Part shown: one piece after another, positions 26,411 through 35,224 of the stretch
Numbering within the stretch: the first letter of the stretch is position 1
Layout: every line of letters starts with the position of its first letter
From: UBA2040 sp041751955
GTDB lineage: Bacteria > Bacteroidota > Bacteroidia > Flavobacteriales_D > Crocinitomicaceae
Direction of reading: 5' to 3'
DNA: 64,000 nucleotides
NCBI GenBank assembly: GCA_041751955.1
Contig: JBGSIB010000059.1
Location: forward strand, 62,001 to 126,000
The notes under the pieces: model-generated
What the model was told of the DNA's origin: nothing
The model's input: the letters and a program-made list of their open reading frames with translations, nothing else
Database searches by the model: none
Made by a program: the position numbers and the translations under genes

Positions 26411-29400
26411 TTAATTGAGAATATAATTTGCTTCTGTAACGGTTAAGTTATAATAGTAAATGTTTTGTAAATAACTGATTTTAATGGAATTGGCGTTTTC
26501 CAAAAGTTGTGTGTATTGTAAAAAGTCAATTTCGCCAGCTTGATAAGCTTTGTTGGCATTGATCAATGTTTCAGTGGCCAAGTTCTTTCCAAACGAATCG
26601 TAATAATCCACGCCTTGAAGGTAGGTACTCGCATCTAATAACAATGTTTCATATTTTGCAAGCAGTTGTGTTTTCTGATTCTCCAATTCTTTTTCCTGCA
26701 GAACCACTCCTGTTTTTGCAGCTTGTATTCGAGCCTTATCGGCACCGTAGAAAAGGGGAACAGCAATTCCAGCTTGAATTCCAAAGTAATTGTTGGGTGT
26801 TGGTCCACGATTTACACCTTGAAAAACGCCGAGTTGAATATCGGGCAAAGCATTTCTTTTTTGTAATTGTAAAAACTGTTCAGCGAGAACTTTTTGGTAT
26901 TGATAATACTTTGTTGATGCATTGGAAGCGGTATCTAAAGTGTTAATCGTTAGCGTATTAAATTCGCTATCCAAAGCGCTATATGTTTGTAAGTCTTGTA
27001 TCCAAGCATTGAGTTGTCGAAGCGATTTTTCGTAATTGGATTGACTAGAAATCAAAAGTAATTCTATTTCTTTTTGTTTCGTTTGGGCTGTTAGCATTTC
27101 CAAATTATTGCTTTCTCCGGTGTCAAATTTGCGTTTTGCAGCATTTGAGAATTGTCGATATATGCTATCCAAATAAGAATAATTTTTCGTCATTTCTCTC
27201 CAAAACAAAACGCTTTGATAGCTTGCAGTAACTTCCTTTTTGACCATTTGTTCATTCATCCCAAGTTGAGATTTAGCCAAATCTGTTTGTGTTTCTAGTA
27301 CTTTCTTTTGTGCTGAATAAAAAGAAGGAAATCGAATAGATTGATTGATGCCAAAAACATTCAAAGCCAAATTGTTAGGAGCGATGTTGTTTTGATCAAA
27401 ACTGTAGTAAATACTGGTTTTGTCGAGATTAAAAGAGGTTTTCTGCAACTGTTGATTTTGTGTAACATATTGATTGGAAGCTTGAATTTTCTTATTGTTC
27501 TCCATCGCCAATTCAAGTGCTTTTCCTAATGAAATTGGCGTTTCCTGAGCTTTCAAGAAGTTTGGTAAAACCAGGAGCAAAACAAGGATGGAAACTTTTG
27601 GAACAAGATTTTTCTTTTTCTTCTTTTTTCTATCAGCTTTATCAAAAATAGCATACAGTACGGGCAAGACCAATAAGGTCAATAAAGTTGCTGTAATTAA
27701 CCCGCCAATCACCACAGTTGCCAACGGTCGTTGGACTTCAGCACCCGCATTTGTCGAAATCGCCATCGGTAAAAAACCAAGTGCAGCTGCAGAAGCTGTT
27801 AACAAAACTGGTCTCAATCGCATTTGTGTTCCCATAATGATACGTTTGTTGATGTTTTTAATTCCGTGCTCTTTCAGCTCTTTAAATTGCTCAATAAGTA
27901 CAATTCCATTCAATACAGCAATACCGAATAAGGCGATAAATCCCACACCCGCGGATATGCTAAAAGGCAAGTCTCTCATGTAAAGAAATAGTACTCCACC
28001 GACCGCCGATAAAGGAATGGCGCTGTAAATCATCAATGCTTCTTTTACCGAGTCGAATGCAAAATAGAGCAAGAAGAAAATGAGCACTAAAGCGATTGGG
28101 ACGGCCACGGACAAACGCGCTTTTGCTGAACGAAGATTTTCAAATTGCCCACCATATTCTACTGTGTACCCAGTTGGGATATTAATTTTGGATTCAATGA
28201 TTTTTTGAACATCTTGAACAACAGATTCTAAATCTCGATTTCGAACATTGATACCAATCACAATGCGTCGTTTGGTATTGTCGCGTGATATTTTTGCTGG
28301 ACCTTTCGAATATTCTATATCTGCAAATTCACTGAACGGTAAAGAACTTCCGTTCGGCAATAGGATGGAGGTAGTTTTCAAGTTCGAAATATCTTTTCGA
28401 TTGGCTTTGTCAAATCGAACCACTAGATCAAATTGTTTCTCTCCTTCGAAAATTGTTCCTGCCGTCTTTCCAGCAAATCCTGTTGTTAATATATCGTTCA
28501 ATTCTGAGATGTTTACACCGTATTTGGCAATGTTTTCTCGTTTGTATTTTACAATCATTTGTGGCAAACCAGCGACTTTTTCAACGGAAATATCTGAAGC
28601 TCCTTCCACATTTTGAATCGCTTTTTCGATTTCATCTGCTTTGTCGTGCAATACATCCAAATCTTCACCAAAAATCTTCACAGCTAAATCAGCCCGAACG
28701 CCAGTAATCAGCTCGTTGAATCGCATTTCTATGGGTTGCGTGAATTCGTAATCAATACCAGGAATATCGGTCAAAGCGGCTTTAAAAGCATCGGTCAATT
28801 CATCTTTGGAATGCGCCGTTACCCATTCTGACTTAGGTTTTAATTTTACAATGACATCACTTTCTTCCAATGACATAGGATCCGTTGGCACTTCCGCTGC
28901 TCCAATGCGACTAACAACCTGTTCAACCTCTGGGAATTGGCCCAGAATTTTCTCAATTTGTGTTGTTGTTTCAATAGTTTGTGAAAGGGATGTTCCTGTT
29001 TTTAAAACAGGTTGAATCACCAAATCACCTTCGTCAAGTGTAGGTACAAATTCACCACCCATTCTCGAAAAAAGAATAAAAACAAGAACTAAAAGACCAC
29101 CAGCACCCGCTAAAACGATTTTCTTACTGCGAAGTGCCCATATTATCGTCGGTTGATAGATTTTACCCAAATAGTTCATTAAACGGTTGGAAATATTTTT
29201 CTTTTTAGGGTCACTTGGTTTTAAAAACAAAGCAGACATTACAGGAACGTAGGTAAAGCAGAAAATCATAGCGCCGATTAATGCGAAACAAAATACCAGT
29301 GCCATTGGTCGGAACATTTTTCCTTCTACATTGATGAGCGAAAGAATAGGAATAAAGACGATAATGATAATGATTTGACCAAAAATAGCCGACCGCATCA

Positions 29401-30745
29401 TTTTAGTCGTTCCCAAAAAGGTGACTTGATCAATGAACTCCGCTCTTTCTTCTTTTGGCAAGCTGTTGATTGTCAAGCGTTCAGATGTGATTTTAAATGC
29501 AATAAACTCTACTATAATCACAGCACCATCAATGATAATTCCAAAATCTATAGCTCCTAAACTCATCAGATTGGCATCAACACCAAAAATATACATCAAG
29601 CCCAATGCGAAGAAAAGGCACAAAGGTATTACAGACGCCACAACCAATCCTGAACGTAAATTCCCAAGTAGCAGCACCACTACAAATATGACGATGAGGC
29701 AACCTAAAATCAAATTTTCAGCAACTGTGAAAGTCGTTTTATCAATGAGTTCACTTCTTTCCAAGAATGGATTGATCGTGATACCTTTCGGCAATGAAGA
29801 TGCAATTTCTTCCACACGAACTTTTACCGCGTCGATTACTTTTTTAGAATCCGCTCCTTTGAGCATCATGACTTGTCCTAAAACTTTTTCGCCATGACCA
29901 TTTCCAGTTATGGCACCAAATCTATTGGCCGCTCCATAACCAACTTTCGCAATGTCTTTAACGAATATCGGCATGGCGTCACGGTTTTTGACAACTATAT
30001 TTTCAATATCAGAAACGGTTGCAGCTAAACCTTCTCCACGTATGAAATAGCTTTCATTTCCTTTTTCAATATATCCTCCACCAGCGATACTATTGTTGTT
30101 TTCCATAGCGGTGAATACATCCGATAAGGAAATATTCATGGCGCGCAATCTCTCTGGATTGATGGCAACTTCGTACTGTTTTAATTCACCTCCCCAGGTA
30201 TTGACTTCAACTACTCCAGGTATTCCAGATAAATGTCGTTTTACAATCCAATCTTGAATGGTTCGAATATCAGAAATGGAATATTCGTCTTTGTATTTGG
30301 GGTCAACATCTATAACATATTGGTAGATTTCGCCAAGACCTGTTGTTACTGGCCCCATGAAGGGCTTTCCAAATCCTGCTGGAATTTTATCTTCGGCACT
30401 TTTGATTTTTTCAGCAATAAGTTGTCGTGGTAAATAGGTTCCAATTTCATCATCAAAGACAATGGTAACTACGGATAAACCAAATTTAGATACGGACCGT
30501 ATTTCTTTGACATTGGGCAAGTTGGCCATTTCAAGTTCAACCGGATATGTCAGGAATTTCTCGACATCTTGTGTGGCTAAATTTCGAGAAGTAGTGATGA
30601 CTTGAACTTGATTGTTGGTAATGTCTGGTACAGCTCCGATTGGTATATTCATTAAAGAATAAATACCAAAACCAAAAACCATTGCGGTAAAGAGAAGTAT
30701 TATTAATTTGTGATTGATGCTGTAACGAATGATTTTTTCTAACAT
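26411..30745 (-). CDS. heavy-metal RND efflux pump fused to a TolC-like outer-membrane factor
   Basis: From the ATG at 30745 the protein has 1444 residues. Residues 1 to about 1035 are a CusA/CzcA-type proton-driven pump (12 membrane helices, P-I-G-A-V-P-D-I-T near 29-37, an acidic D-F-G-I-I-I-D-G-A in the helix-four region). A lysine run near 1039-1046 leads to a second hydrophobic segment ending K-A-Q, then about 365 residues of TolC-type coiled-coil repeats (L-x-x-A-L-E-L-A-M-E-N-N near the start). Such fusions occur in Bacteroidota heavy-metal pumps. The signal-like segment raises the question of whether the two halves are cleaved apart. The metal is probably Cu(I)/Ag(I), Co, Zn or Cd; the sequence does not settle it. 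Confidence 0.92.
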   Translation of the reverse strand: MLEKIIRYSINHKLIILLFTAMVFGFGIYSLMNIPIGAVPDITNNQVQVITTSRNLATQDVEKFLTYPVELEMANLPNVKEIRSVSKFGLSVVTIVFDDEIGTYLPRQLIAEKIKSAEDKIPAGFGKPFMGPVTTGLGEIYQYVIDVDPKYKDEYSISDIRTIQDWIVKRHLSGIPGVVEVNTWGGELKQYEVAINPERLRAMNISLSDVFTAMENNNSIAGGGYIEKGNESYFIRGEGLAATVSDIENIVVKNRDAMPIFVKDIAKVGYGAANRFGAITGNGHGEKVLGQVMMLKGADSKKVIDAVKVRVEEIASSLPKGITINPFLERSELIDKTTFTVAENLILGCLIVIFVVVLLLGNLRSGLVVASVIPLCLFFALGLMYIFGVDANLMSLGAIDFGIIIDGAVIIVEFIAFKITSERLTINSLPKEERAEFIDQVTFLGTTKMMRSAIFGQIIIIIVFIPILSLINVEGKMFRPMALVFCFALIGAMIFCFTYVPVMSALFLKPSDPKKKNISNRLMNYLGKIYQPTIIWALRSKKIVLAGAGGLLVLVFILFSRMGGEFVPTLDEGDLVIQPVLKTGTSLSQTIETTTQIEKILGQFPEVEQVVSRIGAAEVPTDPMSLEESDVIVKLKPKSEWVTAHSKDELTDAFKAALTDIPGIDYEFTQPIEMRFNELITGVRADLAVKIFGEDLDVLHDKADEIEKAIQNVEGASDISVEKVAGLPQMIVKYKRENIAKYGVNISELNDILTTGFAGKTAGTIFEGEKQFDLVVRFDKANRKDISNLKTTSILLPNGSSLPFSEFADIEYSKGPAKISRDNTKRRIVIGINVRNRDLESVVQDVQKIIESKINIPTGYTVEYGGQFENLRSAKARLSVAVPIALVLIFFLLYFAFDSVKEALMIYSAIPLSAVGGVLFLYMRDLPFSISAGVGFIALFGIAVLNGIVLIEQFKELKEHGIKNINKRIIMGTQMRLRPVLLTASAAALGFLPMAISTNAGAEVQRPLATVVIGGLITATLLTLLVLPVLYAIFDKADRKKKKKKNLVPKVSILVLLLVLPNFLKAQETPISLGKALELAMENNKKIQASNQYVTQNQQLQKTSFNLDKTSIYYSFDQNNIAPNNLALNVFGINQSIRFPSFYSAQKKVLETQTDLAKSQLGMNEQMVKKEVTASYQSVLFWREMTKNYSYLDSIYRQFSNAAKRKFDTGESNNLEMLTAQTKQKEIELLLISSQSNYEKSLRQLNAWIQDLQTYSALDSEFNTLTINTLDTASNASTKYYQYQKVLAEQFLQLQKRNALPDIQLGVFQGVNRGPTPNNYFGIQAGIAVPLFYGADKARIQAAKTGVVLQEKELENQKTQLLAKYETLLLDASTYLQGVDYYDSFGKNLATETLINANKAYQAGEIDFLQYTQLLENANSIKISYLQNIYYYNLTVTEANYILN

Positions 30746-30768
30746 TTTGTCTTCTGTATTCTGAGTTA

Positions 30769-30828
30769 CAAAGTTAGTCTTACCATACACATCAATGACT
30801 AGAACTACCTTAAGATTTGCTTAAAATG
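30769..30828 (-). promoter_or_regulatory. promoter and predicted response-regulator operator of the metal-efflux operon
   Basis: On the minus strand a tandem repeat (CTTAA units at 30820-30824 and 30809-30813, 11 bp apart) is followed after 30 bp by TAACTTTG (30776-30769), a full TAnnTTTG -7 match, 23 bp before the pump's ATG. The 22-bp repeat region (30807-30828) agrees at 16 positions with the repeat before the response regulator gene (32904-32925). OmpR-type regulators bind such 11-bp-period direct repeats. The operator lies in the last codons of the histidine kinase gene. Confidence 0.65.
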
Positions 30829-32196
30829 AACTGTGAAAATAGTGCCTTTATTGAGTTCGCTTTCTAAACTTATGTCTGCATCAATTGCTTTCGCGGCTTT
30901 GCGGACAATAGATAAGCCCAGACCGTTGCCTGGAATGTTTTTATGCATCAGTGCATCGGAACGAAAGAAAGGATGAAAAATGTCTTCTAGGTCTTCTTTT
31001 CGAATCCCAATGCCTGTATCTGCTATTGTGCATGACAATACATCGTCGTTTCCTTGAAGACTTATACGCAACTCTCCTTCTTTTTTAGAATATTTGATAG
31101 CATTGCTAATGATATTCTCAAGAATTAGATTTCCATAAAAACCATTGATTTCTGTGTCACTTTGTGCTGCAGCGTAATCCATTTCAACCTTCAGGTTTTT
31201 GGTCTGGATTTCAGCATTGTTGCGCGTCAAAATCTCTTGAAGTAAGTCTTTTATAGTCAAAGAAGAGTTTGAATTCAATTCAGGCTGATTTTCGTAACGA
31301 GCTATTTCTAATAATTGGTCAATGATGTCAGACATGCGATCAATTTCCGTTAAAGAGTAGGCTATCTTTTCTTTATATTCTTTCTCTTCTCTCGGTTTTC
31401 GGATTAAAACTTCAAGTGTCCCACGCAATATAGATAAAGGAGTGCGTAGTTCGTGCGAAGCATCGGAGGTAAATTGTTTTTCTCTTTTGATTGTTTTTTC
31501 AATGCGATCCAACAAATTGTTAATGGAACTCGATAAATCATGCAATTCATCTTTTCGTTCAGGTAGATTCACACGTTCGCTCATGTTGGTGCGAGAAATA
31601 CGGTTGGTGGTCTCAATAATTGAAACAACGGGTAAAATACTTTTGCCGGCTAAGTAAGAAGTAACAAAAAATAAAACCAACAGAACAATAGGGAAGAGTA
31701 TATACAATGTATTTCTCAAGTTTACAAGTACAGATAAAGTTGCATCCAAGGACATTGCAGCGATGATATAAGCTCTGATTTCTCCATTCTTACGAATTGG
31801 GATTTGAACTTGACGAATAGCACGACCGTTCAATTGGGTATTGAAATGATTCTCTTTATCAGATTCATGACTAAAAGCCAACTTTTTCTCCTTCATGTTT
31901 GGAGATTTGTCTTTCAAATTTCCATTGACATCAACAATTTGAAGAAAAACAGGATTTACCTGAACTTCTTTGTGTTCGCTTTCTTCCCATTCCTGTTTGT
32001 TGTAGAAATAAATTTCGTTTTCAGTTACGTCGATTTCAGTCTTATGCTTATTCGATTCATAAGACAAGTCTTTGTCCAAATTATTATAAACTGTTTGTTG
32101 AACTATGAAATAAATAGTACCGAATACAGCCAAAGTAATCATGGCTGTGGCGATCATGAAATAAGTTGCTATTCTTTTTTTAAAACTCAAATTCAT
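30805..32196 (-). CDS. sensor histidine kinase of the metal-efflux two-component system
   Basis: The 463-residue kinase has a membrane helix near 10-33, a periplasmic sensor region (about 35-160), a second helix near 163-187, HAMP, then HisKA with H248 in A-S-H-E-L-R-T-P-L-S and an ATPase domain (N-box N-A-I-K-Y-S, G1 D-T-G-I-G-I, G2 G-N-G-L-G-L-S-I). The start overlaps the response regulator stop by ATGA. The sensor region carries no obvious metal-ligand cluster. Next to a CusA/CzcA-type pump it probably senses periplasmic metal. Confidence 0.93.
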   Translation of the reverse strand: MNLSFKKRIATYFMIATAMITLAVFGTIYFIVQQTVYNNLDKDLSYESNKHKTEIDVTENEIYFYNKQEWEESEHKEVQVNPVFLQIVDVNGNLKDKSPNMKEKKLAFSHESDKENHFNTQLNGRAIRQVQIPIRKNGEIRAYIIAAMSLDATLSVLVNLRNTLYILFPIVLLVLFFVTSYLAGKSILPVVSIIETTNRISRTNMSERVNLPERKDELHDLSSSINNLLDRIEKTIKREKQFTSDASHELRTPLSILRGTLEVLIRKPREEKEYKEKIAYSLTEIDRMSDIIDQLLEIARYENQPELNSNSSLTIKDLLQEILTRNNAEIQTKNLKVEMDYAAAQSDTEINGFYGNLILENIISNAIKYSKKEGELRISLQGNDDVLSCTIADTGIGIRKEDLEDIFHPFFRSDALMHKNIPGNGLGLSIVRKAAKAIDADISLESELNKGTIFTVHFKQILR

Positions 32197-32861
32197 ATTT
32201 CCTTTGCAATATAACCAATGCCCCGTATGGTTTGAATGTAATTTTCATTTTCAGAAAGTTCCAGTTTTTTTCGTAGAGAATTGATAAACACATCAATTAC
32301 CCCTGTGTTGTATTCGAAATGAATATCCCAAACTTGCTCGATTATTTCGGTTCGTGTACAGATTTTATCCTTATTCCGCATGAGCATTTCTAACAAAGCA
32401 AACTCTTTTTGGGTCAGAGGGATTTCTTTCTGGTTTTTACTAACAAAATGACGCTCCGTGTCAAGTAAAATAGATCCTAATTTGAGCTCTGTGCTATTGG
32501 AAGCGTCACGACGGAAATGAACCTTAGTTCTTTCTAAAAGTTCAGCAAAATGAAAAGGCTTTTTGATATAATCATTCGCGCCACTTTTCAGTCCTTCTAT
32601 GGTTTCCTGTAATGTATCTTTTGCTGTAAGAAAAAGAATAGGCAACTCAGAATTTACTTCCCGAATCGCCTTGCATATTTCTATTCCACTTATTCCTGGC
32701 AACATCCAGTCTAAAAGAATGATGTCAAATTTCTCAGTCAGTGCTTTGTGCAGCCCATCTGTTCCATTGTCGCAAACCGTAACGATAAAATCTTCTTCCT
32801 CTAACCCTTGTTGGAGGAAATTGGCAATACCTATTTCATCTTCGACAATTAAAATGTTCAT
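32193..32861 (-). CDS. OmpR-family response regulator of the metal-efflux system
   Basis: A 222-residue regulator with a receiver domain (D8/E9 pocket, phospho-acceptor D51 in L-L-D-W-M-L-P-G, K in Y-I-K-K-P-F) and a winged-helix DNA-binding domain ending in I-Q-T-I-R-G-I-G-Y-I. I start it at the ATG of 32861 because an upstream TTG would add only two residues. It is translationally coupled to the kinase. Direct repeats upstream of it and of the pump operon suggest that it activates both. Confidence 0.93.
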   Translation of the reverse strand: MNILIVEDEIGIANFLQQGLEEEDFIVTVCDNGTDGLHKALTEKFDIILLDWMLPGISGIEICKAIREVNSELPILFLTAKDTLQETIEGLKSGANDYIKKPFHFAELLERTKVHFRRDASNSTELKLGSILLDTERHFVSKNQKEIPLTQKEFALLEMLMRNKDKICTRTEIIEQVWDIHFEYNTGVIDVFINSLRKKLELSENENYIQTIRGIGYIAKEI

Positions 32862-32903
32862 GCACAAAGATTCAATAAAAAAATAGGACTTTGAAACTGA
32901 AAA

Positions 32904-32925
32904 GTCTTAAGGTTGTCTTAAAATT
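32904..32925 (-). promoter_or_regulatory. direct-repeat operator before the response regulator gene
   Basis: On the plus strand, GTCTTAAGGTT is followed at once by GTCTTAAAATT, two 11-bp units in the same direction (minus-strand reading T-TTAAG-N6-TTAAG). The spacing is that of OmpR-family sites. It lies 43 bp before the regulator's ATG, with an imperfect -7 (AATCTTTG at 32872-32865) about 31 bp further. The match with the pump operon's repeat points to autoregulation. Confidence 0.65.
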
Positions 32926-32948
32926 GGAGATTAACTACAATAAACGCT

Positions 32949-33317
32949 TTAATTATTCAATTTCCCTTGCTGAATCCAACAATCAAAATTAATCGCAACA
33001 GAATCAGCCAATTTAGCCGAACCTTGTGGCATAGCGCTCACGCCATTTTCATGTCGAATAACTTTCAAAATGATATCAGCGCTTGCAGCAACTGCCGCGT
33101 ACGAGGTAAAAGTGTATCCTCCAGAACCCGAAGCATCGTGGCAACCAGAGGTACTGCAATTCAACTCAATAATTGGTCTGATTATCGTATCGTAACTCAC
33201 ATTTGTTGTGCAAGCGCCACCTGTAATTGGACTTGTTTTTTCTTTTAAACAAGAAATTAAAATCAGAGTCAAACTGACAAAAACAAAGGGTAATATAAGT
33301 TGAACCTTTTTATTCAT
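32949..33317 (-). CDS. CX4CH cytochrome-like lipoprotein
   Basis: A 122-residue lipoprotein (lipobox L-I-S-C at residues 20-23). The mature part carries one C54-x4-C59-H60 (C-S-T-S-G-C-H), which is a haem-binding motif with a wider spacing than the usual CX2CH, and M96 in A-M-P-Q-G could be the second axial ligand. That makes it a candidate small c-type cytochrome anchored in a membrane. It is one of a pair with the gene at 33445-33798 and follows the metal-efflux two-component system on the same strand. Haem attachment is unproven; the two cysteines could instead form a disulfide. Confidence 0.7.
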   Translation of the reverse strand: MNKKVQLILPFVFVSLTLILISCLKEKTSPITGGACTTNVSYDTIIRPIIELNCSTSGCHDASGSGGYTFTSYAAVAASADIILKVIRHENGVSAMPQGSAKLADSVAINFDCWIQQGKLNN

Positions 33318-33444
33318 GCGATACCTTAATTTCTAGTCGCAATGGCGCGACCAATCTGTTGGTTTTTAATCAACGGTGCCAAATATATTGAATTTAAAAG
33401 AATTAATCGAATCGAAATTGAAGAACCCTCGTTCTCCTAATTAT

Positions 33445-33798
33445 TCAATTTTCTTGTTGTATCCAACAATCAAAATCGTCTGCTTTGCTTACGGCCAACT
33501 TCGAGGCACCTTGTGGCATAGCATTTACGCCACTTTCATGACGTATAGCTTTAAGAATAATCGTTGCATTGTTGCTGATGCTTGAATGACTTGTTAAATT
33601 GTAACCACCTGCACTCGAAGCGTCATGACAACCTGAAGTACTACAATTTTGTGAAATAACGGGTTGGATATTTGCGCTGTAAGTAACTGTTGCACTGTAA
33701 CTTACTTTTGTCGTGGCTGTATCCTTCTTGCAGGAAATTATCGTTACGATTAAAAGAATGAATACCCCTAAAAGGATAGAAGCTGGTCTTGTTTTCAT
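33445..33798 (-). CDS. CX4CH cytochrome-like lipoprotein, tandem paralogue
   Basis: The 117-residue product matches its neighbour closely: lipobox I-I-S-C at 20-23, C52-x4-C57-H58, a G-G-Y stretch, then A-M-P-Q-G with M94, and the end D-C-W-I-Q-Q. The pair arose by tandem duplication. A 127-bp gap separates them. A small diheme-free cytochrome role in electron transfer or stress detoxification is a guess from motif and neighbourhood. Confidence 0.7.
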   Translation of the reverse strand: MKTRPASILLGVFILLIVTIISCKKDTATTKVSYSATVTYSANIQPVISQNCSTSGCHDASSAGGYNLTSHSSISNNATIILKAIRHESGVNAMPQGASKLAVSKADDFDCWIQQEN

Positions 33799-33866
33799 AA
33801 TTGGTCAATTTTAAAAGATTTAATAATTCTAACGTTATAAACCTGAAATATTGGATTTTTTTTTAA

Positions 33867-33888
33867 AATTTTAAGTAATTATTAAGAA
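33867..33888 (+). promoter_or_regulatory. possible third copy of the TTAAG direct repeat
   Basis: TTAAG at 33871-33875 and again at 33882-33886, 11 bp apart, in a 22-bp region that agrees at 16 positions with the minus-strand form of the repeat at 32904-32925. It lies between the divergent cytochrome-like gene and the glycosyltransferase gene. No -7 element follows at the expected distance on the plus strand, and the AT-rich setting makes chance more likely than for the other two copies. Confidence 0.3.
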
Positions 33889-33956
33889 TGCCGATAAAAT
33901 GAAAATAGTTGTTTCAGACGCACTTATCCCTTCATTTTATTTAATTTCGAAAACGA

Positions 33957-35087
33957 ATGACAGAAAACAATAAAATAGCTTTTCTTATTTCCTCCACAGG
34001 ATGGGGTGGATTAGAAATGAACACGCTCAAATTAGCTAAACTATTACTCCAAAAGGGTTATGAAATCGTCCTGTATACACAAATAAATTCAGCTATTTTA
34101 GAGAAAGCAAAATTGATTTTTAGCTCAATAGAAATTATTACTATAAAAAGAAAGTATTTTGATTTTGTCGCTGCTAAAGAAATAGGTAATTCTCTTATTT
34201 TCAATAATATAGATAAACTGCTCGTTGTCGACAACAAAGATTTAGATCTGGCAGTCTGGGCAAAAAAAAGATACCACAATGACCTAAAGATTGTATATCA
34301 ACAGCATATGCAAATTGGAGTTAATAAAAAGGATTTTTTACATACTTTCCGTTATAAAAATATTGATGTTTGGGTCAGCCCTTTAAATTTTTTAAAAACT
34401 GAAGTTGCTGTTCGAACCAAATTTCCATTGAGTAGGGTGAAGGTTTTGCCAATTGGACTCGACACAAAATTGTTTGCTGAAAGAAAATATACAAAGAACG
34501 ATGCAAGGATGACTTTGGGTATTTCCTCGAATTTACCTTTGGTGGGAATAATCGGCCGAATTTCGAAGAAAAAAGGTCAACTTTTTTTAGTTGAATCGCT
34601 TCAAAAAATGAAATCAGATGGCATTGAATTCCAATTATTAATATTTGGATCAGCAACGGTTAATGATTCTGAAGATCAAGATTATGCTGAAAAATTGATT
34701 CAATTTGTCAAAGTAAACAAACTAGAAGATTTTGTGCATTTTTCAGAATCACAGCCTGATACAGCCAAATTTTACAATGCAATTGATGTTTTTGTACTCT
34801 CGTCCCATAGCGAAACTTACGGAATGGTAACGATTGAAGCCATGTTGAACGAATTGCCAATTTTGGCTACCAATTCAGGCGGAACAACTGAAATATTGTC
34901 TAATGGTGAATTCGGAACTCTTTACGAATACGAGGACACAGATGATTTTGCACATAAATTACAACTTGTTTTAAGTGAACCTGAGATATATACCGATAAA
35001 GCTAAGTTAGCTAAAGAAAATGCTTTAAAATTGTACGACCAAGAAGACGAAGTGGAAGGTTTTGTTAAGATATTTAAGGCTTTATGA
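33957..35087 (+). CDS. GT4-type glycosyltransferase
   Basis: The 376-residue protein looks like a retaining GT-B enzyme: N-terminal half with W-G-G-L-E near 14-18, C-terminal half with I-G-R-I-S-K-K-K-G near 199-207 and E-T-Y-G-M-V-T-I-E-A-M near 280-290, the E-x7-E motif of family GT4. It should transfer a nucleotide-activated sugar to a glycan or lipid acceptor on the cytoplasmic face of the membrane. Its stop overlaps the next small gene by ATGA. The acceptor and sugar cannot be told from the sequence. Confidence 0.88.
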   Translation: MTENNKIAFLISSTGWGGLEMNTLKLAKLLLQKGYEIVLYTQINSAILEKAKLIFSSIEIITIKRKYFDFVAAKEIGNSLIFNNIDKLLVVDNKDLDLAVWAKKRYHNDLKIVYQQHMQIGVNKKDFLHTFRYKNIDVWVSPLNFLKTEVAVRTKFPLSRVKVLPIGLDTKLFAERKYTKNDARMTLGISSNLPLVGIIGRISKKKGQLFLVESLQKMKSDGIEFQLLIFGSATVNDSEDQDYAEKLIQFVKVNKLEDFVHFSESQPDTAKFYNAIDVFVLSSHSETYGMVTIEAMLNELPILATNSGGTTEILSNGEFGTLYEYEDTDDFAHKLQLVLSEPEIYTDKAKLAKENALKLYDQEDEVEGFVKIFKAL

Positions 35088-35224
35088 AAACTTCAATCAT
35101 TAAACAGTTGTCTGATAGAACAATAATGTACAATTTAATTTCTAAAGGTTTACTTAGTCTTTTATTACAAGATTTTAAAGTTGTTTTTACAGAAAAATGG
35201 TCATCAAAAAGAAATGAAAGATGA
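35084..35224 (+). CDS. 46-residue micro-protein coupled to its two neighbours
   Basis: The reading frame from 35084 begins with ATGA overlapping the glycosyltransferase stop and ends with a TGA that overlaps the ATG of the membrane protein gene at 35221. The 46-residue product is basic at both ends with a hydrophobic middle (L-I-S-K-G-L-L-S-L-L-L-Q) and no known motif. Chained translational coupling on both sides argues for real expression, as a protein or as a ribosome relay. It could also be a pure spacer that happens to be open. Confidence 0.5.
   Translation: MKTSIIKQLSDRTIMYNLISKGLLSLLLQDFKVVFTEKWSSKRNER

Noticed and set aside
27600..27635. possible frameshift at the A/T-rich lysine run in the RND gene
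   Set aside because: The frame stays open on both sides and fused pump/TolC proteins of this length are known in Bacteroidota.
29433..29897. 154-residue plus-strand reading frame
   Set aside because: It lies entirely within the RND pump gene on the other strand and shows no domain.
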